A stretch of DNA of 12,098 nucleotides from a bacterium (GTDB lineage: Bacteria > Bdellovibrionota > FAC87 > UBA2466): positions 1-12,098 of the forward strand of contig JAIEOG010000083.1 of NCBI GenBank assembly GCA_019750655.1. Reading direction: 5' to 3'. The notes beneath the pieces were generated by a model. The model saw only the letters and a program-made list of their open reading frames with translations. It had not been told where the DNA came from and searched no databases. The stretch's first letter is position 1, and every line of letters begins with the position of its first letter. Made by a program: the position numbers and the translations under genes. Positions 6,335 through 12,098 of the stretch are shown here, piece after piece.

Positions 6335-7500
6335 GCAAAGAAATCCAAGGCCACTTAGAGACCCTTGCCGTTCATGCAGGCGTTACGCCGGATCCGACGA
6401 CAGGCGCCATTATGACGCCCATCTACGCGACCAGCACTTACGTGCAGTCCTCTCCCGGCCAACACCGGGGTTACGAATATTCGCGCACGAAGAACCCGAC
6501 GCGTACCGCTCTTGAGGAAAGTATCGCGGCGTTGGAAGGCGGGCGGCATGGCTTCGCGACGGCTTCCGGCTGCGCCGCAATGGATATCCTGATGCACTTG
6601 CTCAATACCGGCGAGCATGTCGTCTGTGTCGACGATGTGTACGGCGGCTCGAGCCGTTTGCTGCGGATGGTTTGGGCGCGCCACGGTGTGGATGTGACGT
6701 TTGCGGACCTCGTGAACAAGCCCATTTCAGACTTTGTTAAACCCAACACGCGGATGATCTGGATCGAAACTCCGACCAACCCGATGTTGAAAGTCATTGA
6801 TATCGAGGCCATCTCCAAATGGGCTTCTAAGCAAAACCCGAAACCGATTGTGGTCGTGGATAACACCTTCGCGACGCCGATTTTCCAGAGCCCACTGGCT
6901 TTGGGTGCGGATGTGGTGCTGCATTCGACTTCGAAATACCTAAACGGCCACAGTGATCTTGTGGGTGGCGCAATCGTGACGGACAAGGACGAATTGGCCG
7001 ATCGCATCCATTATCTGCAAAATGCTGCGGGCGGCGTGGCCGGAGCGTTTGATTCCTGGCTCGTTTTGCGAGGGATTAAGACGCTAGCGTTGCGTATGCA
7101 GCGGCACAATGAAAACGGCCATGAAATCGCGGGGTGGCTCGAGAAGCACCCGCGTGTCGATAAGGTGATTTACACCGGCCTGCCGTCTCACCCACAGGCC
7201 GACGTCGCTCGTCGCCAAATGCGGGGCGCGGGTGGAATGATTACGTTTTTCCTCAAGGGCGGCCTAGCTGAAGCGCGGAAATTCTTGGAGACAGTGCGTG
7301 TGTTTTCGCTCGCAGAAAGCTTGGGCGGCGTGGAGTCGCTGGTGGATCACCCGGCGATCATGACGCACGCGTCGATCCCGGCAGAGACACGCAAACAGCT
7401 AGGGATTTCGGACAACCTTATCCGTTTGTCCGTGGGCGTAGAGCATGTCGAAGACCTGAGAAAAGATCTCGAAGCTGCCCTTTCCGCATCAGCGCGGTAA
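6331..7500 (+). CDS. Cystathionine gamma-lyase / gamma-synthase family PLP enzyme
   Basis: This is a fold-type I PLP enzyme of the Cys/Met metabolism family, 389 residues, the usual length. It shows YSRTKNPTR at 50-58, SGCAAMD at 79-85, the cofactor aspartate in DNTFATP at 177-183, the PLP lysine Lys202 in STSKYLNGHSD, and SLGGVESL with MTHASIP near the C-terminus. Its ATG overlaps the cbs stop (ATGA at 6331-6334), so the two genes are translationally coupled. Context favours gamma-lyase, which splits cystathionine into cysteine, 2-oxobutyrate and ammonia. The same fold also serves gamma-synthase (MetB) or sulfide-using enzymes, and sequence alone does not separate them, so I give no symbol. 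The last 83 bases are also coding on the opposite strand, as the end of lgt. Confidence 0.93.
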   Translation: MSKEIQGHLETLAVHAGVTPDPTTGAIMTPIYATSTYVQSSPGQHRGYEYSRTKNPTRTALEESIAALEGGRHGFATASGCAAMDILMHLLNTGEHVVCVDDVYGGSSRLLRMVWARHGVDVTFADLVNKPISDFVKPNTRMIWIETPTNPMLKVIDIEAISKWASKQNPKPIVVVDNTFATPIFQSPLALGADVVLHSTSKYLNGHSDLVGGAIVTDKDELADRIHYLQNAAGGVAGAFDSWLVLRGIKTLALRMQRHNENGHEIAGWLEKHPRVDKVIYTGLPSHPQADVARRQMRGAGGMITFFLKGGLAEARKFLETVRVFSLAESLGGVESLVDHPAIMTHASIPAETRKQLGISDNLIRLSVGVEHVEDLRKDLEAALSASAR

Positions 7501-8242
7501 GTACTGCGAGCACGAGTAGGATCGATAGTCCCTGGCTCGTGCTGAGCGAGGTCGCGGGGAATGTCCCGCGGAGTTTATCTCCACGGAAAAACTCCGTGAA
7601 AAACCGCACCACCGCATAGCCGACCAGTGCGACTGCAAACACATTTCCCTGGCGAGGGGATTGGCGTGCGTAACGCTGCACCACCCAAAATAAAAGCCCT
7701 GTCAGAAAAACTTCGTAAAGCTGCACGGGGTGCACCGGAACATCTCGCACAGGTGTGAGTGAGTGTCGGTGGAGATAGCTCACGGCCCACGGGAGCGAGG
7801 TCGGTTTTCCCCAGCAGCAGCCAGCGGCGAAGCAACCCAAACGCCCCACCGCGATCCCCAGCAATAGCGCTGGTGCGAAACGATCCAGGATGCGCAAGGT
7901 GGGTAGCCCCTTGCGCCGGCAGTAAAGCACGGCTGCCACAGTACCACCCGCAATGCCGCCATAGAGTGTAAAGCCGCCCTGCCAAAGGGAGAAGATGTCT
8001 GCGGGGTGCTTGAAGTAATAAAACCAATCCTCGAAGACGACGTGGAAAAGCCGCGATCCCACCACCATACCGAGGAGCACACAAGCGAAGAGCCCTTCGA
8101 GGGGCTTAGGGTCTTCCTGGTGCAGGAGGGTCTGTCGAATCGCCTCGAGGTACCCCAGCGTAAAGGCCAATGCCAAGGCCAGGCCATAGGTTGGGATGAG
8201 GACAGAGTCACCAATCCAACTCTCAAACAGGTATGGGTACAC
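7418..8242 (-). CDS. lgt: Prolipoprotein diacylglyceryl transferase
   Basis: Lgt moves diacylglycerol from phosphatidylglycerol to the lipobox cysteine of prolipoproteins, the first step of lipoprotein maturation, in the inner membrane. The 274-residue product has about seven hydrophobic helices and the family signature GRLGCFAAGCCWGKPT at 133-148, followed by LPWAVSY. It also has WQGGFTLYGG at 87-96, HPVQLYE at 171-177, FFRGD at 218-222 and STSQG at 234-238. In E. coli the equivalent loops read HGG and GRIGNF; here they read YGG and GRLGCF, which I believe is usual for the GCC-type subfamily. The start is GTG with AGGAG five bases upstream (8248-8252), overlapping the lnt stop by 20 bases. 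The final helix ends near residue 252. The basic tail 253-274 is read from DNA that also encodes the C-terminus of the convergent gamma-lyase. Confidence 0.95.
   Translation of the reverse strand: MYPYLFESWIGDSVLIPTYGLALALAFTLGYLEAIRQTLLHQEDPKPLEGLFACVLLGMVVGSRLFHVVFEDWFYYFKHPADIFSLWQGGFTLYGGIAGGTVAAVLYCRRKGLPTLRILDRFAPALLLGIAVGRLGCFAAGCCWGKPTSLPWAVSYLHRHSLTPVRDVPVHPVQLYEVFLTGLLFWVVQRYARQSPRQGNVFAVALVGYAVVRFFTEFFRGDKLRGTFPATSLSTSQGLSILLVLAVLTALMRKGQLRDLFSGLRHALRPRTNG
7509..7543. repeat. 8+8 bp inverted repeat beyond the gamma-lyase stop
   Basis: AGCACGAG (7509-7516) and CTCGTGCT (7536-7543) are perfect inverted copies 19 bases apart, starting nine bases after the gamma-lyase stop and lying inside lgt. 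A transcript leaving the gamma-lyase gene could fold here, but no run of T follows on either strand, so it is not a classical terminator. It may be chance within lgt coding sequence. Confidence 0.3.
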
Positions 8243-9791
8243 GGCGGCTCCTGAGAAGGAAGTAGGCCAAGACAGCAGCCAAGAGAGCTATGAACCAATC
8301 GCCATAGCGTAGGTAAAAAGTCGTAACAGGTTCGGGGCCCACGGGCACTTCGACCGTCAAGGCGCCGGGGACGAATACTCCCGTCGAAGTGGAGCGGTGC
8401 CCATAGCGATCCACGGCAAAAGACAGCCCCGTGTTCGTCACACGGATAAGCGGCGTGCGGCTTTCAATCGCACGGAAGACAGTGAGTGCCGCGTGCTGGA
8501 AAGGCTCCGACGTTGGACCGAACCAAGAATCGTTCGTGAGATTAATCACTGCGTGCACGCCCTGGCTTGCGACTTTGCGGAAGAAGGGCGGCACGATGGC
8601 TTCATAGCAAATCGTAATGCCGAGGCGCGTGCCATCGGCAAGGGTCAGGATCTTCTGCTCGGTGCCGCGCATGAAATTGGAGACTTCGGGGAACCAGGTG
8701 TACAGAATCGGAAAAGTTTCGCCGCCGGGAAAATACTCTCCAAAAGCTAACAGAATATTTTTTTCGTAAGTCGAAGTACGCAGTCCCGTGGAAGTAGGTT
8801 CCAGTAAGAAAGCCGCGTTGTAGTCGAGAAAGGGCGGAGTGGTCGCTCGCGAGTAGCCGCCGCTGATAAGCGGGCGGTTCCACCGAACAACGGAATCTCG
8901 GATGCGTCGCGCATAGCCATCATCGTCAGCGAGCGAGAAGGGCATCGCGGTTTCCGGCCACAGGATCCAATCCGGTGGTGGGTTTTGGCGCATCACCCCG
9001 TCAGTCAGGGTCAAATGTTGGTCGACGGTGTATTGGACTCGGCCATACAGTCCCGCGCGGGCATCCACTTTTTCCAGGGAACCAATGTTAGCCTGGATCA
9101 GCGCTACGCGTTTGGTGCTCTGGGTGGGCAGCGGAGTGGATAAACGCCACGTGCTAAAGCCTACAGCGAGAAGGGTGAGCCCTACAGGGACAATCAGGGC
9201 GCGGCGAGCGTATTCGACTTCATCGCTCGCAAAGAAGATGGCCGCTCCCAAAGCTCCCCAGCTGCAAGCCAGGTAGGACAGGAATGAGCTGCCCGTCCAT
9301 TCCACGATCTGGTTAAGCCATAGGGCTTGGTAGAAGGAATGCCCTAGGCACCAGGGGAAAAGTTTGGGAACGAGGAATTCAATCAGCGCAAAAAGAGCGG
9401 GGATGCCCACTGCATACCAATAGGCATTGGCGCGCAGGGCGGGGATGCTTTTGTAGATGCGAAAGAGTGCCCAGGTAAACGCCGGGAAGTTCAAAGCACC
9501 AAGACCACAGAAAACTAAGTACAGAGCGCCGGCCGCGGTCCAGGGGAGATTGCCGAAGAGGTGCAGCGTGTAGACCGCCCAGTAAAAACCGCCGAGCATG
9601 ATGACGACCGAAGCGATAAAGCCCGCTCCGAAGGCTTCCCAAGCACCGCGGCTACGGTGTACTGCGAGAACTAAGAACAACGGGCAGAAAATCGCAGCGC
9701 TTGTTATTTTGATGGGTGCAAATGCAAGCACCATCGCAAGCCCACCTAAAAACCCAGGGCCGTAAGCGCTAGCCCAGATTCTTTTCCACAT
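8223..9791 (-). CDS. lnt: Apolipoprotein N-acyltransferase
   Basis: Lnt adds the third acyl chain to the N-terminal cysteine of lipoproteins after Lgt and signal peptidase II, completing maturation for outer-membrane sorting. The 522 residues match the family. An N-terminal block of membrane helices (to about 216) is followed by a periplasmic nitrilase-like domain. The catalytic triad is visible: Glu280 in WPETAMPF, Lys344 in YEKNILLAFGEYFP and Cys395 in ITICYEAI. The spacings are close to E. coli Glu267/Lys335/Cys387. NLTNDSWFG at 417-425 is also typical. A last hydrophobic helix (about 498-513) and a basic end follow. The ATG lies within the end of the upstream SRPBCC gene (23-base overlap), and the stop lies inside the start of lgt. 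Lnt and Lgt are therefore made from one transcript. Confidence 0.97.
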   Translation of the reverse strand: MWKRIWASAYGPGFLGGLAMVLAFAPIKITSAAIFCPLFLVLAVHRSRGAWEAFGAGFIASVVIMLGGFYWAVYTLHLFGNLPWTAAGALYLVFCGLGALNFPAFTWALFRIYKSIPALRANAYWYAVGIPALFALIEFLVPKLFPWCLGHSFYQALWLNQIVEWTGSSFLSYLACSWGALGAAIFFASDEVEYARRALIVPVGLTLLAVGFSTWRLSTPLPTQSTKRVALIQANIGSLEKVDARAGLYGRVQYTVDQHLTLTDGVMRQNPPPDWILWPETAMPFSLADDDGYARRIRDSVVRWNRPLISGGYSRATTPPFLDYNAAFLLEPTSTGLRTSTYEKNILLAFGEYFPGGETFPILYTWFPEVSNFMRGTEQKILTLADGTRLGITICYEAIVPPFFRKVASQGVHAVINLTNDSWFGPTSEPFQHAALTVFRAIESRTPLIRVTNTGLSFAVDRYGHRSTSTGVFVPGALTVEVPVGPEPVTTFYLRYGDWFIALLAAVLAYFLLRSRRVPIPV

Positions 9792-10224
9792 GGCGGAGGT
9801 ACCTGTCGAAGAGCTTGCGGATTTCTTTCTCCGCGAGCGGGGTTGCCATGCCCTTCAAAAAACCGGGGATGGGAAGCTCTAACTGCAGTTTTCCTTGGAA
9901 AGCGATTTGCGTGCCCGAGCCTTTTGGAGAAAGCGCCCAGCTTCCGTCAAACAAGGCGGTGCCCTTACCGGGAACGGACTTCAGCGTGATCTTGGAAGGC
10001 GCTTCTTTTTTCGCTTGGGTGACGAGCTGGATTTCCAACTCATAGCCGCTGTAGCCCACCTTCTCAAACGCCCACTGGTATGTGTCTGCGCCCTGCGCTT
10101 GGAAAGAAGCGACGCCAGGAAAATTTCCAGGGATCGACTTCTCCAAATCCGCGAGATAGGCGAATGCCTTGTCAGGAGGAGTCGGCACAGAAACGGTGCC
10201 TTCATAAGGGATTTCAATCTTCAC
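9769..10224 (-). CDS. SRPBCC (START-like, CoxG-type) ligand-binding family protein
   Basis: This small protein of about 151 residues has the look of the SRPBCC helix-grip fold. A first strand (KIEIPYEGTVSVP) leads into PPDKAFAYLADLEK, then PG(x)2SF, alternating beta strands with Gly turns, and a long C-terminal helix rich in Lys/Arg/Glu (LAEKEIRKLFDRYLRHVEKNL). Members bind hydrophobic ligands in a central cavity; the ligand here is unknown. The frame is open from a TTG at 10266 that touches the manC stop (TGATTG). GTG codons at 10230 and 10224 fit the family N-terminus better (MKIEIPYEG), and none has a Shine-Dalgarno, so translation is probably coupled to manC. No signal peptide is clear. 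Its place before lnt hints at lipid handling, but that is inference. Confidence 0.75.
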   Translation of the reverse strand: MKIEIPYEGTVSVPTPPDKAFAYLADLEKSIPGNFPGVASFQAQGADTYQWAFEKVGYSGYELEIQLVTQAKKEAPSKITLKSVPGKGTALFDGSWALSPKGSGTQIAFQGKLQLELPIPGFLKGMATPLAEKEIRKLFDRYLRHVEKNLG

Positions 10225-10266
10225 AGCCACGGCAAAAAGGATAGCCGGAGGGCCGGCAGACGGCAA

Positions 10267-11307
10267 TCAGGATGGCTTAGCGGAGAGGGTTTCAGCGACT
10301 TCCCGGACGCGTTGGTCTTGGTCGCGGGTAGTCACTAGAATGTTTTCACCATCCACGACGACGATGAGGTCTTGGACGCCGATGAGAGCGACCTTCTTGC
10401 CCTCGGCATGGACGAGGCAGCGCTCCGAGTCGAGAAATAGAGTTTTTTCGCTGGAGGCCGAGTTCTCAGTGGGGCCAGTACCCAGGAGTTCCCAGAGTGC
10501 GTTCCAGCTGCCGACATCGCTCCACTGCATGCTGGCAGGCAGAACAAACACATTCTTTGCTTTTTCCAAAATCTGTTTGTCGACTGGAGTGGAGACGACT
10601 TTCGGGTAGGCCTTATCGAGACTCCCGTCTTCGTAGGCCTGGGACAAGGCTTCGTAGGTATCGCGGGCGTGCTCCAAATAGGCTTCGCGGATACTTCCCA
10701 AGCGCCAGACGAAAATTCCCGCGTTCCAAAAGAATTTTCGGCTTTCAAAAAAATTCTTCGCGCGTTCCGCATCGGGTTTTTCGACAAAACGTTGCGCGGC
10801 TGTGGCTTTGCCGATGGCAGCCCCTTGCGCCTCGATGTAGCCATAGCCGGTGTGCGCGCAAGAAGGCACGATACCGAGAGTGACTAAGCCTTTGGTTGAA
10901 GCCGCAGTTTCGTAGGCTAGTTCTAGAGCTTTCTCAAAAGCCGGGACATCGCCGATGTGGTGATCTGCCGGGAAGATGCCGACGATGGTGTCGTCGCTGT
11001 AACCTTTGGCAAGAAGATCAATTGTCGTGAGCGCGACGGCCGGGCCGGTGTTGCGGGCACACGGCTCGAGAATATGTTCTGCAGCGGGGACCTGCGCATC
11101 GAGCAAGGCGTACTGAGATTTTCCCGAGCAGACAAAAACAGGGCCGCCGGCGCAAAGAGGCTTTAAGCGATCGTACGTCGCTTGGATCAGCGAGCGATCG
11201 CCAAATAGATTTAAGTATTGTTTGGGTTTGTCGGCGCGGCTGAGGGGCCAGAAGCGTGTGCCCGATCCGCCGGCGAGAATCACCGCCAAGCGTTTAGGTC
11301 CGGCCAT
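10267..11307 (-). CDS. manC: Mannose-1-phosphate guanylyltransferase
   Basis: This enzyme joins mannose-1-phosphate and GTP to make GDP-mannose, the mannosyl/fucosyl donor for LPS, capsule and glycoproteins. The 346 residues form a nucleotidyltransferase domain: LAGGSGTRFWPLSR at 11-24 and KPKQYL at 27-32 bind the nucleotide, followed by EPCARNTGPA at 81-90, FPADH at 112-116, FVEKPD at 174-179, WNAGIFVWR at 194-202 and DVGSW at 264-268. The left-handed beta-helix end (VVDGENILVTT) is present, but the fused PMI cupin of bifunctional ManC is absent. It is encoded separately just upstream. The frame stays open to 11487, but the ATG at 11307 has AGGA five bases upstream and fits the family N-terminus. 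It overlaps the cupin stop by 14 bases. The preceding 60 codons lie inside the cupin gene in another frame and are rejected. Confidence 0.93.
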   Translation of the reverse strand: MAGPKRLAVILAGGSGTRFWPLSRADKPKQYLNLFGDRSLIQATYDRLKPLCAGGPVFVCSGKSQYALLDAQVPAAEHILEPCARNTGPAVALTTIDLLAKGYSDDTIVGIFPADHHIGDVPAFEKALELAYETAASTKGLVTLGIVPSCAHTGYGYIEAQGAAIGKATAAQRFVEKPDAERAKNFFESRKFFWNAGIFVWRLGSIREAYLEHARDTYEALSQAYEDGSLDKAYPKVVSTPVDKQILEKAKNVFVLPASMQWSDVGSWNALWELLGTGPTENSASSEKTLFLDSERCLVHAEGKKVALIGVQDLIVVVDGENILVTTRDQDQRVREVAETLSAKPS

Positions 11308-11644
11308 AGCGATCCTGGAGGCGAACGACGTCTTGCAATTGCGGCGTGGAAACTTCGAAAATGCGGCAGTCGGTGCGTGCGCTGATACGGTGGCGTAGTC
11401 CTGGAGGGATGTGGAATGCCGTGCCGGGAGTAAACGGAATTTCTTTGAGTGCGTTTTCGTGAGGGCCGGCTTCGAGGCGGCAATCACCCGATTCCAAGTA
11501 AAGCGTTTCTTCTTTTTCTTGGTGGTACTGGAGGCTTAGGCTTTCACCGGCGCGGACGTAGAGGATTTTAGCGACGTAATCCTGCGTCTTGGCCCAGATG
11601 ATTTCGTGGCCCCAGGGCTTTGGGATTTCAGTTTTTTCGAACAA
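11294..11644 (-). CDS. Stand-alone cupin, mannose-6-phosphate isomerase type II-like
   Basis: This single-cupin protein (about 116 residues) resembles the C-terminal PMI half of bifunctional ManC enzymes. It opens with KPWGHEIIWA at 9-18. The first metal motif is SLQYHQEKEETLYLESG (His41, Glu45/46) and the second HIPPGLRHRI at 78-87 (His85). It ends EVSTPQLQDVVRLQDRYGR, much like PMI type II tails. Isomerisation of fructose-6-P to mannose-6-P would feed manC next door; a lone cupin may instead only bind or regulate, so the activity is unproven. Family N-termini fit a TTG start at 11644, overlapping the upstream SPOR gene by 17 bases. An ATG at 11701 in frame would add 19 basic residues inside the SPOR gene and is less likely. 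The Shine-Dalgarno is weak in either case. Confidence 0.8.
   Translation of the reverse strand: MFEKTEIPKPWGHEIIWAKTQDYVAKILYVRAGESLSLQYHQEKEETLYLESGDCRLEAGPHENALKEIPFTPGTAFHIPPGLRHRISARTDCRIFEVSTPQLQDVVRLQDRYGRT
11313..11316 (-). promoter_or_regulatory. Shine-Dalgarno deciding the manC start
   Basis: On the minus strand AGGA lies five bases before the ATG at 11307. It supports that start over the open frame reaching 11487, and it sits inside the end of the cupin gene. Confidence 0.6.
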
Positions 11645-12098
11645 TGTAATTCTTAACCTCGCCCTTAGCCTGGAGCTGGTCTCCCACACGTTTCGCGGCA
11701 TCGAAGCCGGAGTATTGGCCTAAATAGACGCGGAACCAAGTGCCACTACTCGATCCCAATTCTTTAGCAGAAAAGAAAGCACCCGGGAAACCTTGCTTTT
11801 TCAGTGCTTCGACGCGTTCTTTGGCGGCTGTCTCGTCGGGGTAGCTCCCGACTTGTACGGTAAAGCTTCCGATGCCTGACGCCGTGGGTGTTGCGGCACT
11901 CGGTTTGCGGCCCGGCTTCGCAGGTTCCTCGTCTTCGAGTAGCGAGAGAATCTTCGGGTTTTTCAAAAGCGCCCGCGCTTCGTTGCTCGTGCTCTCGGCC
12001 AACGCGACGCCAGCTTGCTCGGGCTGCGAGGGGGAGAGGGGAACGAGCTTTACCTTCTCTTTGGGTTTCTCGGCGACAGAATGGCTACTTTCTGCCTT
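11628..12098 (-). CDS. SPOR-domain protein (5' end beyond window)
   Basis: The frame is open to the right edge with no credible start, so the N-terminus (probably a membrane anchor or further domains) is missing. A TTG at 12002 lies in frame but has no support as a start. The visible 156 residues begin with a Lys/Glu/Pro/Ser-rich linker, then ARALLKNPKILSLLEDEEPAKPG, another low-complexity linker, and a SPOR domain from about visible residue 79 to 152. Its marks are FTVQVGSYPDETAAKERVEALKKQGFPG, TWFRVYLGQYSGFDAAKRVGDQL and a final strand YIVRKN. SPOR domains bind glycan strands stripped of peptide stems at division septa. It is the first visible gene of the leftward operon and its stop lies inside the cupin gene. 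An envelope or division role is likely. Confidence 0.85.
   Translation of the reverse strand, partial: KAESSHSVAEKPKEKVKLVPLSPSQPEQAGVALAESTSNEARALLKNPKILSLLEDEEPAKPGRKPSAATPTASGIGSFTVQVGSYPDETAAKERVEALKKQGFPGAFFSAKELGSSSGTWFRVYLGQYSGFDAAKRVGDQLQAKGEVKNYIVRKN

Noticed and set aside
11308..11487. Sixty-residue N-terminal extension of manC
   Set aside because: It lies inside the cupin gene in another frame, is basic and low-complexity, and the ATG at 11307 has its own Shine-Dalgarno and the family N-terminus.
1..12098. tRNA/rRNA genes, CRISPR arrays, insertion sequences, attachment sites
   Set aside because: Reading both strands I saw no cloverleaf, regularly spaced repeats, transposase motifs or long terminal repeats; nearly all the sequence is explained by coding genes.

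Overview
This is a dense, wholly chromosomal-looking window of moderately high GC. It carries core metabolic and envelope genes and no sign of mobile DNA, RNA genes or CRISPR. Its features suggest a Gram-negative, delta-proteobacterium-like lineage. These are a complete Lgt/Lnt lipoprotein pathway (so an outer membrane), an Lgt of the GRxGCF/GCCWGKP type, a heme-less cystathionine beta-synthase, and a GYF_2-TM-TPR protein. Bdellovibrionota or Myxococcota-like groups fit best, but the taxonomic guess is inference only.

The left part (1-4788) reads leftward. In order of transcription it holds purH (purine synthesis), an unrecognised secreted His-rich protein, a GYF_2-domain/single-TM/TPR protein, and a secreted helical protein that runs off the left edge. 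The gaps between the first three genes are only about 70-80 bases and the last two overlap, so they could share a transcript.

The centre (4789-7500) starts with a divergent control region of about 160 bases. It contains an 8+8 bp perfect palindrome, a consensus TTGACA -35 box facing right, and a plausible promoter facing purH. To the right lies a two-gene operon, cystathionine beta-synthase then a cystathionine gamma-lyase/synthase-family enzyme, joined by an ATGA stop/start overlap. Together these would make cysteine from homocysteine by reverse transsulfuration.

The right part (7418-12098) is a tightly packed leftward operon. It holds a SPOR-domain protein (open at the right edge), a stand-alone PMI-type cupin, mannose-1-phosphate guanylyltransferase, an SRPBCC/CoxG-like protein, lnt and lgt. 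Most junctions overlap by 14-23 bases. It combines GDP-mannose supply for surface glycans with lipoprotein maturation and a peptidoglycan-binding protein, so it looks like an envelope-biogenesis operon. Its last gene, lgt, runs 83 bases into the convergent 3' end of the gamma-lyase gene.

Nothing here is a clear new defence or mobile system. The most interesting items are the two unrecognised exported proteins, the GYF_2-TPR neighbour, the coding convergent overlap, the divergent palindrome, and the split, reordered ManC/cupin pair.
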